Notes under the pieces: model-generated | What the model was told of the DNA's origin: nothing | The model's database searches: none | Seen by the model: only the letters and a program-made list of their open reading frames with translations | Origin: Linnemannia elongata | Taxonomy: Eukaryota > Mortierellomycota > Mortierellomycetes > Mortierellales > Mortierellaceae | Length of the DNA: 64,000 nt | Assembly: GCA_036320915.1 (NCBI GenBank) | Contig: JAXBDG010000009.1 | Span: forward strand, 2,170,001 to 2,234,000 | Direction: 5' to 3' | Shown here: positions 37,138-49,296 of the stretch, one piece after another | Numbering within the stretch: the first letter of the stretch is position 1 | Layout of the letters: each line of letters opens with the position of its first letter | Translations under genes and position numbers: made by a program

Positions 37138-39966
37138 TCAGTGACGGGATTTGTTGATTTGATCGATCTCAGAGAGAAGAGCTCGGGACATGGCAAGAAT
37201 CTCGACGATGTGCTGTTTCTTGCTCTCCGACCAAGCTATCTATTACGAGATACAGGGCGAAAAATAAAATAATGGATGTCTGTATCAGGAGTGCAGTGTA
37301 CATTTAGATGGGAGATCAATATTTTATCAAGGCATTGGATAGGCAGAGCGCCGTACCTTGAAGTGAACCTTGAAGCGCTCCAAGAAGACACGTTTCTATG
37401 GTTATGAGAATCGACGTGGTTTAGTTGTGATGGGATCAAAGAGAGCGCTAAGCAGAAGACTCGGAGGAACATAAAAAAAGACGAGGGCATCCACCTTGAG
37501 TTGAGCACGCTCCGTCAACGAAAGTGAGCTAAAATCGCCAGGCTACGAAGAAAGATCACAAGAAAATATGTCTCCTGATCAGTATCTCCCCTGGTAAGCC
37601 GGTGCTCATGAACAACAACCTTCATGCAACTGCAACGAGGTATTGCCGGTACCGAAAATCCGAGGAAATCCTCGACGACGCTGGACGCGATGCTTGGGTG
37701 CCGAAGCTCAGCAGTGTCGTCCATGAAAGAAATGTATCTCGTAAGGCTGTAGTGCCACATGTTATCACCGTTAGGAGCAACGTTGCAAGTAGGACAAGCC
37801 TCGATCTTGAAGGAGTTAATCGCATTGTGACACAACGGGCTATCAGCCGGGAGAGGGAATACTGTATTAGCAACTGACATCATTTCATTTTTCTTGGCTG
37901 ACGCGATCTGAAGCAAAAGGCGAGTTACCATTGGGCTGTGAGGACGTCTGAGGCGGTTGTGTCAATGTCAAGCTCGCACAAGACCGCAAACGTGAACCCG
38001 TAGTTGACGTCTACAAAGTGAGATCGCGAAGATAGATATTCAATTAGTATTATGTCCTCGTTCCTCTCACTCGCTCTTACATGATACATGATCTTGCTGC
38101 TATTCCGAGCCTACGGCGTACCCAGCGGCTTCATGGAATCAATCAACTGTGAGAGGTCGACAATATGGTAGCTAGTTTGGATATGGTCAAGGTTGACATC
38201 ATCATCCCCGCCACCGCCTAGGTTCGAAAAGGTAGTAGAAGCATAGAAGTCAGAGACGTAACGTTGAGAACATAGCTTTCCTCTAGCCAGCTGTCTGAAG
38301 ACGCCGCACCTACCAACTTCCTGCTCAGTTTGCGATGCAAAGTGTTTCAACCACTATTGGAAACGAACAAATTCAACCCCGTTAGAAAATCCTCTTAAGT
38401 AGTGAACATGCGCGATCGTCGTGTTGGATGAGTTAGTACTTCGATGTTCTTGCAAATGGGATCGACCTGGATATGAGTCTGATATCCGATCGTGATCTGA
38501 GGCTTCATCGAGTACATCGACGCCTGCGCTCCAGTAATGACCAGCGCTAGTTGACAGCAACACAAATGAATGGAAGGGGATACATCATTAACACGCCTCA
38601 CACTTCCATGCAAAGCTAAAATAACAGGTTCAAAAGAAAATCGACAGAGGAAAGAAAGAGCCTTACTGGTGACACCTGGGCTCCACCGCTGAGCGACCTC
38701 AGCCATAGTCTCGCCCCACATCGTCAATGAAGCTTCCTGTCCTTGAGCATCGAAAATAGTATAGCAGGTTTTGACAAGTGGTCCGTTCTTGGAGTTGATC
38801 ACTCCCGAGCTAATGAGCTGTGATAAATAGAAAGCAGTAAGTATCCGCCTCGATTGATAATCCGTCGAAAGCGAACATGTGAGCGACAGTTGGTAATAAA
38901 CACCTTTTTGACACAGACGACGAGGTTGAAGCGCTGACTTTTGATCGTGCCCAGAGAATTGAACACCTGCTTCATCGGGATCGAATGAATGACACCTCCC
39001 AGATTGGATCCAAGTGCGACCTTGTACAAGGTTTCCATCTCGACTTCACTCCCGACCTCGATCTTGTGGCCAATCTTGCCCTCACCAAGATTCAGAACGA
39101 GTGGCGACGATGTTGTGGGGGCGTATGATGATTGACCTCCTCCATAAACCTGTGAGATTAGCTTGACCTCGTCCGTCCAGACATGAACCACCTGATCGAG
39201 CTGGTAAAACAAGAAAACGAGAGAATGAGCGCAATGGTGGATAGCGGAAGGATGTTTAGTTGTTGATCCAGAATCCTGACAACGGCGAGAGACAATAACA
39301 CCCTTTCCTCGGTCGTGTTTGTGTTACCGTGAGGTGAGAGTAGCGTTGGAGATGCTCCTGGGTTTTGTGCCAGAACTTCACGTCGATGGTATCACAGTCA
39401 TCCTTGATCGTAAATGACATTAGCCAAGTCTGCTTGCTCGAGTCCCACTTGTTCGGGAACGCCTTGATGTCGGGAGCTCGCACTGTTCTTCCTGACACCC
39501 GCTGTGTTATTTATGTTTAGGATGTAAAAAGAAGGGCGTGAGTATCTCGTCGCAAGAAAAGGGGGATCCAAAGATAGCTTTGCCACCAAATCCAGGGCAA
39601 AAAGTAACTCACCACAAACGACTTCTCGGGCTGAAGACTCCGTATCGGTACCATAGCCGCCTCTGGCGTGACTACCGGGAACTGCTGTTGCGGAGCAAAG
39701 GTTCTCATAGCCTGCGCCGAGTAAGTCGCTACAGCAGGTCTCTGCTGTTGGGAGTAGGGCTGATAGGGACTTGGTTGGGGTGTCTGAGGCGAGTTTAGCG
39801 TGTAGTTGGAGTATGGCTGGACAGGGTCAGGAGGAAGAGGAGGAGCTTGACGTTCTCGACTTGCTGCAGTGAGGTATGAGCTATTGTTTGCCGAGCCATC
39901 TGGTCCTCCTACGGCATGACCGGACGTCGGTATGGGACGACTGTAGGGAGTCTTTTGGCGATGCAT
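37138..39966 (-). CDS. MEIOB: MEIOB-like meiotic OB-fold protein (RPA1 paralogue)
   Basis: RPA1-related single-strand DNA binding protein. In animals MEIOB works with SPATA22 in meiotic recombination. Eleven exons on the minus strand: 39966-39613, 39501-39328, 39200-38904, 38817-38667, 38546-38440, 38353-38122, 38010-37929, 37839-37653, 37542-37495, 37395-37357 and 37239-37138 (590 residues). A disordered Pro/Gln-rich N-terminus (about 115 residues) precedes an OB fold (WLMSFTIKDDCDTIDVKFW). A second OB fold has SLTMWGETMAEVAQRWSPG, and the third has YGFTFAVLCELDID followed by a zinc ribbon (CPLC, then EACPTC). The end KRVFLERFKVHFK parallels the human FLLERSKIYLK. General RPA1 is less likely, since the N-terminal RPA1 domain is absent and the layout follows MEIOB. 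The gene symbol is by similarity. Confidence 0.78.
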
Positions 39967-40506
39967 TGTTCGTGGTTGAATGGGCGTGTGGAGAATAAAG
40001 AAGAGCGAAAGAATAAAAAGTGAGCGTATCGGATTTGAGTAAGAAGGTGATTGCACGTGAGGTCTCCTTGTGAGGCGCGATATCGGTTCGCTAGGGAGCG
40101 CAAGCTTTTTGATCGTTCTCTCATTGATCAGACTATCATTCGATCAGTTCCTGGGACATAACAGACGTTTAGAGGTGCAAACAGCCTGAGCAGTGCAGGA
40201 CTGGAGAAGGGTAACACGGAGACCTAGCATGCTCGCTTTCGACGTCCTAAGGATACAATTTGCCCATGGTCACTATGCCAAAAATAACCCCCCTTGGGTC
40301 GTCAGGTCGCTTTTGGCTTTGCATGCTGTTGTACCATTCGATGAGTCGTGTCTGTGCGAACGGGTAGATCAACGGTCAAAGAGGAGGAATGAACTGCACG
40401 TGACGAAAAGTCAATCAGAAACTCCGCTGTTGGTCAATTTTATTATTTGAGCGTGAGGGGAGGGCAAGTTGTTTGATCCTCCTTTTTTGCAACAAGACTT
40501 CTCAAC
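39967..40506. other. Divergent promoter region, MEIOB-like gene and eL20
   Basis: 540 nt between two divergent genes. It must hold promoters for a putative meiotic gene and a highly expressed ribosomal protein gene. I see no TATA box and no coding sequence. Confidence 0.5.
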
Positions 40507-42050
40507 ATGTCCAGAGTGCGTGAACTATATCCATCGACAGATACACATCCATCGATCCAACACCCATCCATCGATTGAAACGGCATTCATCGACAACCAA
40601 TACACCTCGGCATCACCAGGAAACAAAGGGCGTATCGATATGCTCATCAATTGAGGTTCCGACTGGGGTCTGCGATCTCGAGCCTTCCATCATCATCGCC
40701 AACCTCCACAAACCAGCACGTTCTCAGCTCGATGGCAGGCCGCAGGTGGCAGAGAATCTGGGAGGACAACTGTCTGAAACACCGTTGGCTTGTCGTCTGC
40801 AAAGGAGGCGCTCCATCGTTGCAACGACCTTGCACTCGCACTCTCTGTCCGGATCTGCAACTGTCCAGTTTTCCTCCTGGATCTCGAAACAGTGCGATCT
40901 CGGTTGGCGATCGCCGCCTTTCTTGACTGTTCTCAGAGCACCTGCCGTTATTTGACACGAGAGTGCTGGATTCACGGACGACATATATCCACCACAGCTA
41001 CCACTACCCTCTGAAGGATCAATGCTGTTGCCGTCTCTCGCTCTGCACCAAGCAGGGGTAGAGGAAGGTACTGCTGCTTCTTTGGCTTCAACGCAACACT
41101 GCGAAGAAGAGAGGTCTGTTGACGGAAAAGACACTTGACAGGAGATGGGATTGGTGTAACAGGAGCAGGAGCAGGAAAAAAGAACAGGAAAACTTCAATT
41201 GAGTTCAAAGCTGAAGCATTATCTATGCAGGCGCTCAATATCGGGACATTCCTTCTCCCTACACCTCCCCCCCTTCCAATCCCCACACATTCCTCCACCT
41301 CTACCTATTTGACCAGTATATTTACTTGGTTCGTTTCTCTCTACTCTCTACCCTTTCAATCTGGTCACTTTTGTGTCAACCTATTGAAACAATTCAATAG
41401 CTTCACGAGTACCAATTGGTCGGTCGCCACCTCCCCACCGAGAAGGATGCCACCCCCAAGCTTTTCCGCATGCGCCTCTTTGCCCCCAACGAGGTCATCG
41501 CCAAGTCCCGCTTCTGGTACTTCATGCGCAAGCTGAAGAAGGTCAAGAAGGTTAACGGCGAGATCGTCGGTATCAACGAGGTATGCCTTTTTTTTTCTCC
41601 TCCGGAGAATTGCTGCTTGTTTATTTTGTCTGTTTATATTCTTGTCCTTGATGCAGCACGTAATTAACGCGTTCCTTCCCTCCATTTTAACCCCCTCCCT
41701 ACGAACAGATCCACGAGAAGAAGCCCCTTCAGATCAAGAACTTCGGTATCTGGATCCGTTACGATTCCCGCTCGGGCACCCACAACATGTACAAGGAGTA
41801 CCGCGAGTTGTCCCGCAACGCCGCCGTCGAGGCCTGCTACTCTGACATGGCTTCCCGCCACCGCGCCCGCTCCCGCTCGATCCAGATCATCCGTGTCGCT
41901 GAGGTTGCCAACGCCGATGTCCGTCGCCCCTACATCAAGCAGATCTTGGTTCCCGGTATCAAGTTCCCCTTGCCCCACCGCGTCATCCGCTCCGCCGACA
42001 AGGCCCACCGTGCCCTCTTCATGGGTTCGCGCCCCTCGACCTTCTACTAA
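40507..42050 (+). CDS. RPL20: 60S ribosomal protein eL20 (L18a/L20)
   Basis: Structural protein of the large ribosomal subunit. Three exons: 40507-40515, 41401-41580 and 41709-42050 (176 residues; yeast 172). The first exon is only nine bases, encoding MSR, followed by donor GTGCGT. It joins in phase to [20 protein letters not shown], the expected N-terminal eL20 block. This start was chosen over ATGs at 40341 and 41145 because of the better donor. The remainder is strongly conserved: [60 protein letters not shown] and the ending RPSTFY. Codon use is strongly biased to C-ending codons, as expected of high expression. The first intron is 885 nt. Confidence 0.92.
40516..41400 (+). other. Long first intron of the eL20 gene
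   Basis: 885-nt intron. Donor GTGCGT, acceptor CAATAG. Near the donor it has four CATCGA motifs spaced 18-19 nt (40532, 40550, 40569, 40588). Base composition is mixed, not AT-rich, and frames of more than 100 codons are open on both strands, though none looks like a protein. I did not find clear C/D box snoRNA boxes on the plus strand. Confidence 0.7.
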
Positions 42051-42817
42051 ACTATCTTTTCTCAGTAAGCTTGTTGGAAGGGCTCTTGGGTCCTTTTTCT
42101 CGCGTATTGGCATTTTAGTGAAGTGAAAAGTAAAAACTTCTGGTTGTGCAAATAAAATCAAACTTCATAAAAAAAATAACGGAAATGACTATGACATGAA
42201 ATGAGAGAGCAAGAGAGAGAAATCTAAAATGCATTGCATATCTCCCCAGGAATTTTCATCTGTTTTCAGAGGGAAAGAAGGAAGAGGGGTAGGAGGAACG
42301 TAGATGACAGAGGAAACAAAGACCCGGTAGAGTAATAGCAAACAAAGTCGTTAGACCTTATCACTCTAGCCAAACAAACATAAAGTAGGGTTGCCTGGGC
42401 TCATGTCCAAGAACCCGGCACTGAGGCTTTATCAATGTAAAGTGGGTGCAAAAGTGGAATAACAATTTGCCCTCCTCTTTCATCATCTTCTCGTACTTGG
42501 ACGGTTGCTGCTTTGACACCATCCCTACTATGCGGGATAAGATGTGTGTTCAGACGTGGAGGACACCCCTCCTTCCCGGGTAATGGTTGGTCCTTCGTGA
42601 TTACCCACTTTCCTCTCCTTCTGCTGGCCTTCAACTCGTGTCGGGACAGTGACTACATTCTCCGCTTGTACACAATCAAAATGTGGGGTGATTTCTTGAT
42701 TCTCCAGTTCTTTTGGTACACTCTGTAACCGTTTATTTGTTTATTGTGTCTAACGCAATGGATGCATGCTCGCTTTAGTGTGTGGGTATTAGGTTATTAA
42801 AGATTATATGACAATTT
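42051..42817. other. Convergent intergenic gap
   Basis: 3' UTRs of the eL20 gene and, from the right, of the GPI-protein gene. No gene is seen; short frames here lack protein character. Confidence 0.5.
42151..42156 (+). promoter_or_regulatory. Polyadenylation signal of the eL20 gene
   Basis: AATAAA 101 nt after the stop codon, followed shortly by an A-rich stretch (about 42170-42177). Confidence 0.45.
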
Positions 42818-43566
42818 TTACAGGGGGATCATGGCCAAGCCCAGGGAGATGGCAACAAGGGCAAAGGTAGGGAGGGCCATCTGGAGGGTTGAGGCAGCAG
42901 ACTTGCCACCACCGGGGGTAGTAGTGGCGGTGGGGGGAGCAGTGCTGCCAGAGGAGGCGGTCTTGGAAGGGTTGGTAACGGGGGAAGTGACGTTGGCGGT
43001 CGAAGTAGGGCGTCTGCCGTTGGGGAGGTAGTCGCCTGAGATGACACCGGGGCTGGTAGTGTTCTTCGCGAATGAGAGGTTGTCGCACATGCCGGGCATG
43101 CCTATTTACAAGATTGGGTGAAAGGGAGTGAGGGAGAAAAAGGACGGGTTGTTATTTTGTGAAATACCTCTCATTTTCTTACGTGTGGGTAAGATCATCA
43201 ACCTTTGTTCCTGAAATCCTTTTTTTTTTTTTTTTTTTTTTTTTCGTTCTCAAAGAAACACATACTAGTAACGGTCTCGTTGAGGGCCAGGGCAGAGACA
43301 TCCTTCTTGTCACCACCGGCCAGAGGGGTGCAAACACAAGAGACGGAGAAGGAGGTGCAGACTTTGTCGGTGGAGAAGGTCGAGACACAGTGGGAAGTGT
43401 AGGTGGAGTTGGCGCCGCACTCGGAGAGGATGGTTGACTCCTCGCAGGTTCCCGTGTACATGGAGCACCAGCCGGTGGGGAGCTTGGCGGGGTCGACGGG
43501 GCCGATGGCCTGGGCAGAGACGGAGGCGGCCAAGGCGAGGGTAGCGACAGCAACGGTGATCTTCAT
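42818..43566 (-). CDS. Small eight-cysteine secreted protein, probably GPI-anchored
   Basis: Two exons on the minus strand, 43566-43266 and 43101-42818 (194 residues). The signal peptide is MKITVAVATLALAASVSAQA. The mature domain of about 100 residues has eight cysteines (WC, TC, EC, HC, VC, SC, VC, MC), which is suggestive of four disulfides, and N-glycosylation sites (NST, NET). A Thr/Ser/Pro-rich stalk follows, then a hydrophobic C-terminus (TLQMALPTFALVAISLGLAM) with a small-residue region before it (GGGKSAAS), as for GPI anchoring. The cysteine spacing does not match the CFEM pattern I know, so I do not assign that family. A role at the cell surface is likely; its function is unknown. 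The intron carries a long poly-A tract on the coding strand. Confidence 0.82.
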
Positions 43567-46500
43567 TGTGTAAATTTAAGTGTGTTGGTGGATGGGTGGT
43601 TGATAGGTAAAGGAGAGGAGAGTGAGGAAGGGTGGGGAGTAAAAAAAAAAAAAGAGAGAGAGAGAAGGGGATCATGGTCCTTTTTATCTCTGTGCTGTCT
43701 GACAGCACTTGGTTGTTGTTGCTGTTGGAAGATAATTAGACCTCCGCACACTGTGTATCCTTATCAGATCCTCCTCGCTTGGGTACTGTACCGGCTGTTA
43801 TCACTTCTTAGCTTGGTGCACCTACTCCAGGCTGGGTATATGAGTATAATGGGTATATGGGCAAGGGAGTACGGGTTGCTGGAGACATTCCAGAAGGCCG
43901 CTCGAAGAGGAAACCATATGGTTCCTCGTTGTTCCTTCCTCCATTTTGTTCTTGTTCAAAAAGGATCTGATAACTTTGTTTTCTCTTTTGCAGCAGAAAC
44001 CACAAATGAGCAACAGCAAGAGAATGGGCGTTGTTTTATTTTCTCAGTGAAAAAAAGGATCTGATAACCCACTAATGCGCTCATTCATCTGAGTCTCAAT
44101 CCCTTCGTGTGTGATTGTGTGTGTTTGTGTAATTGCTGATGTTGTGATGTGTATGTCACCTCGTTCTTTTTTCTTGTTTGACTGTAAAATCTTGAAACTT
44201 TGGAGCACCGCTCCTATCTCCTGTTACCCGGGATGAGACCGAAAAAGAGAACAATCGAAAGGAGGGAATGAAAAGCGCGTGAGAACAAGTCAAGGCTAAG
44301 ATGGACGAAAGTGGAGTAGAAGGAGAGAGGGAGCACCAAGAAATAAGAAGCAGATGAGGATCGGGGACTCGTGGTTGTTCGTCCACACCATATGGCGCAA
44401 CACAATTCAAATGAGCAAATCGGACAACAAACACAAAGAGACAGTGAACAAGGAGGAGAGGGAGAAAGAAAGAAGAAGAGAGAGGAAGGGAAGTGGGCTC
44501 ACATGAGAATTCTGAGAAGTCGTTACACTTCCAGGTGAGAAGGGGACAAGGGGACTGGACTACTGAACCTCTTAGATGCATCTACGCCAACCCTGCCCGT
44601 GGGCAAATCAAGCAGGGTACATGACATGATGGCACTGAACACAAACACAACTTGACAAATTCAAACCCAACTACACTCCAGTCTCGCCTCATCACCTTTT
44701 GCTGTCAAAACAGCCAGGACCAATGAGCCATAAAAACAGCTCTACCACGAAAAGGACAGCAGTCAAACAAAAAAGGAAGAATCCTGAACCGACGAGTGAG
44801 TAGCTTATGCTAATCCACTTCTCTTTCTCACTCTTCTTCGACTTCTCTTTTTTGTTCAACCGGGTCCCCACCCCCTTTTCGCCACTTCCCATTACACTCT
44901 TCCACCATTCCCTTTATGACTAACTTCTGATTAATTAGAAAAACAAGAGGTAACTCATATTGTTTTCACCCTGGTTCATTTCTGCGCCTTTAAGTCGATC
45001 GATCGTCATTCACCCACGGTGTTTTTAATTCATCCCTGTGTTGTACCACAGGCATTCACGGCTCCACAATATCGTTTGTCGTCATTCTCCTAATTTCTCT
45101 GTGGTGGATCGATCTTGTGAAAGGTAAGTAGACAGGCAACATTTCCCAAAGTGATGTTCGCGTGTATGTATGCCCACCAGAATGATGCGCATGTTTGGGT
45201 TTTTTCTTCTTCTTGTGTCTTTCATTGTTTAGTGCGGGGAATGGGTCAACAAAGTGCTGGAGTTGAAAACTTTTGTGAGACTCTCTGGTTGCGAAATTGT
45301 TGTCCCTTCCAATTGACTCTCCCGTATGACTACCATCTCCTCTCCTCTTAGCTAACTGCATCGATTGGTCTCCCCCCATTTGCCCATCTGGGGCGTCCTT
45401 GAACTGACTAGAGAGGGTGATATCTAGGACCGTAAGTTATTTACAGAGAAAGGTGGCTGCGCTGACCAACCTGGTATAGAAGCAAGGCACATGGAGTGGA
45501 GGAGATGGAGCTAGAGTTGAAGCATTTCAACAAACGAACAAATACAAAAAACAAAAAACATTCCCCCTACATCCTCCCACAAACCGGTTCGACAAACTAA
45601 AAGTTGATGCATATTACCTTATATGATAAGAAGGGATTGGGCTGAAAAGAGAAAAGAAAAATAGATGAAAACACAAAAGGGGACGAAAAGGAGCGAAACA
45701 TAACAGAAGCGAGAGGGATAGTGCCTGCTGAGTAGAAGGAAGGAAGGAAGGTGAAAGAAAAATTGTTTTGATCTTTTTAGTGAGCATACTCTATTCGATA
45801 TTGTCCTCATTCCTTTTAGCGGCGCAGTGACGCGACTTAGCCCATCAGTGATCATTTGGTCTTGCTAGGAGTTAAAATTCACCATAGCCAGGCAGAGTAC
45901 CAGCTCACATTCTTGTCTCAATATCGCCCCAGTCTCTTTTTTCTAGAGACGCCATCGTCGTCAGTCTCCACCACGAAGTCTCTCACGGGTAGCACATAAC
46001 CGGCTAGCAATGCACAACAGTCATACGTCTACCAGCACTCAACCCCACTCCGCTCCCTCCTCTTTCGCCCGCTCTTGTTGGCTCGATTTTTTTTTTTTCG
46101 AGAGCCGGCTGGGCAGTTATTGTCTCCTCGTCCTGGGAAATCTCAGATCGCATTTATGAAGAGACGGGGTACCATATGGAGGATACCTTGCTCTAAATTT
46201 GGCCTACTCTCTCACCCCATCTTATATCCTCTGAATAAACCTATCCTGATTACGATGGGCCCGGCGACGCCCACGTTTGATATGTTCTACTATTGTGCTC
46301 AGTTGTTTGGTCCCTGTATGCTCTCGTAACCCCCAGGATCTTACTTTAATTGAAAAAACAAAGACAAAAATGCCTCCAGGTACGATATCTCTACCCAGCT
46401 TGTTGAGTGTCGATACTACACATGTCATTATCAGAGCGAAAAGTCTGAGAATATGAGAGCGAGGTGAGTGAGATAGTGAGCGCAGCTTGAAGGATTCATT

Positions 46501-46671
46501 GAAGGAGGGGGGTACGTTGGTCACATATAAAAGGCATGGCGGCAAGAGTTCGTTTTTTTTCTCTTTACAGAGCTTTCCGTCCCCTTACTCCACCCCTGCC
46601 CATCGCCCATTTACCCCTCCATTTCTATTCCTCCCCCTACCCTACCTTAATTCGCAGACAACACAACAAAT
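43567..46671. other. 3.1 kb divergent intergenic region
   Basis: Between the GPI-protein gene and the M13 peptidase gene. It has purine-rich and pyrimidine-rich blocks (43620-43670, 44320-44500, 44820-44880) and short unconvincing frames on both strands. No coding gene, tRNA or long repeat is visible. Confidence 0.5.
46526..46532 (+). promoter_or_regulatory. TATA box of the M13 peptidase gene
   Basis: TATAAAA followed by GG, 146 nt upstream of the ATG, followed by a T-rich then CT-rich leader. It is a strong positional match. Confidence 0.5.
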
Positions 46672-49215
46672 ATGCAGAAATTTCATATGATAATGGCCAT
46701 TGGTGTCGCCCTGCAGTTGACCACACAGGGTGCTCCTATCGCAACCCCCGTTTCGGTAAGCTCGACAACAAAAAAAAAATAAAAACATATGCATTTCTTG
46801 ATCAGAAGAAACCTTTTGTTTCTAACCTTGTTCGATCTATTGTTCTTGATATAATGTAGGGTATCTGTAACACACCCCACTGCCTACAGACCGCTTCAAA
46901 CATCTTGAAGGACATGCAGGCGTCCGCTGATCCATGTATCGACTTTTCTCAGTTTGCGTGTAGGCGACATCTTATTTGCCTTTCTTGAATTTTTGTTATT
47001 GTGCTCTTTGAAAAACTTTTGCGCTTGTTTGCTCACACTTCCTCACATGCTGCTCACTCTTTCTGTTTAGGCGGCGGATTCAATGAGCGTGAGAAACTTG
47101 GTCCTGGCGAGAAGAAGAACGGTTACCTGGTCTCCATTGACCAGCAGAACATCGTAAGCTTACAATCGCATTCCTTCTCAAACTCTCTCCGTCCAAAGAA
47201 ACTCAGCTCTCGCCACACAGAGCCGGGAACTTTATCTTAACTTTATCCTCATTCCTTGTTTGTTATTTCTCTCTTTTTTCAGGAAGTGATTCACTCAATC
47301 GTAACTCCCAACGACCCCAAGGGTCCTGTCATTGCAAAGAACGATACAACTAGCCAACGCAACCTCAAGAAGCTTCACTCTTACTATGGCGCCTGCATGG
47401 ATAACAACCAGCTCGCCAAGGTTGGTCGCAAGCCCCTGCAGGACGAGATCCGTAAACTCACCCAACTCTTTCCCGTTACCAACACTGTCACCACCCCCAA
47501 CAACAATAACGGAACCCGCACAGTCCTCTCACCTACCAATCGCCAGGCTCTGTCGAAGCTTTGGGGATATAACATGAAGCATGGATTCGAAACCCCTATT
47601 GCTTGGGACCTCTGGGATGACGAGACCAACCCGGGTTACAAGATGTTGACGGCGCAGCAATCTGGATTGGGATTGAAGGATGAAGCGCTGTACAAAGACG
47701 AGAAGATTGTCAAGCTATATGAGAAGGTCGTTGGAGAGATGTTTTATATCATCCAGGGCAATGGAAAGCCTCAGAGCGCTGTGCCCAAGAACTGGCAGCA
47801 GGTTGGAAAGGATGTTGTTGCGTTTGAGATGATCCTTGCTGGCGTGGAGACCAAGCCCAAGGCCGCTGCTGAGACCGCGGTCCCCAAGAAGAAGAGAGCC
47901 ATTGATTCTGGCGCCAAGACTGGTACTGGTGCTGAGGAGGAGGAAACTGGCGACGGCGAGGGTGGTGACGGTGATGACGAAGATGAGGACGACGATACCA
48001 TTGTCTGGGACAAGATTTCGGACTTGGATGAGGCGACTCCTTCGTTGGACTGGACTGTGATTTTCAAGAACGCGCTCCCCGCCGACGTGCCACTTCCCGA
48101 GAACATTAATATGCTCTGGAAGTTCTACTTCCGCCGTCTCGAGACCGCCCTCGAGACTATGTCCCTGCAAACCGTCCAGAACTACTTTTCCTGGACCCTG
48201 ATGCGCAACCTTGGTGGAAACCTTGCGGAGCCCCTTCAGAGACCCCTTGCTGAGCTCAAGAGGGCTCTCCCTGGCGAGGCCGCCACCAGCACTCGCTGGA
48301 GGAACTGTGTGCAGCTGGTCAACGAGAACTTGGGTGACTTGGCTGGCCACTTCTTTGTCAAGGCCACCTTCCCTGAGGAATCGCAGGCGATCATGAACGA
48401 GATGATTGGATCTCTCCGCTGGAGTTTCGAAAAGTCATTCTGGAACTATGACTGGCTTGACCCCCGCACCCGCCAGGCAGCTCTCCAAAAACTCAAAGCC
48501 ATCGTCCCCAAGGTGGGCTTTTCAACCAGCAGCCCCAATGTCGGCCAAGCAGCCTCTGTCGACGAGTACTACCGCCCTCTCGTGGTCAAAGACAAGGACC
48601 ATTTCGGAAACCAGGTCAGAGCAAGTACTTGGAAGCAGGAGACCATGTTCCGTGGTATGACCAAGCCAGCCAACCGCGTCAAGCTGGCTTCGATCCCCCA
48701 GACTGTCAACGCCTTTTATAACCCCAACATGAACAGTATCGAGATCCTTGCTGGTATCTTGCGCGCGCCATTCTTTGATGCCGCCGTGCCAGAGTACCTC
48801 AACTATGCTGGTATTGGCGTCGTCGCTGCCCACGAGTTGGGACATGCCTTTGACAACAGCGGCCGACGATATGACGAAACTGGTGCCATCCGTGAGGTAA
48901 CCAAGGGCTCCTTTATTCCTTGTTTCCTCGCATTGTTATTTTCAGGCGCATTTTTTTCTTTCTCCACGCTAACAACAGACCCTTTTTCGTTTCTTTTTAC
49001 CTGCAAAAGTGGTGGGAGGAGTCATCGATCCAGGAGTTTGATACCAGATCGCAATGCTTTATTGAACAATACAACGAGTACAGTATCGACGGACCAGACG
49101 GAAAGAAGCACAACGTCAATGGATGGGGAACCCTGGGTGAGAACATTGCCGACAACGGTGGCCTCAAGATCGCCTATGATGCTTGGGCACAGCGCAGGGG
49201 TAACGATAAGTAAGT

Positions 49216-49296
<81 letters not shown>

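Noticed and set aside
40724..41134. Open minus-strand frame of 136 codons inside the eL20 intron
   Set aside because: No family, and overlapping plus-strand frames are just as open; the local GC-balanced composition explains it.
41145..41153. ATG at 41145 (MGL) or at 40341 (MSR) as the first exon of eL20
   Set aside because: Donors would be GTGTAA or GTCTGT; the ATG at 40507 has donor GTGCGT, which is used elsewhere in the window, and gives MSRLHEYQ.
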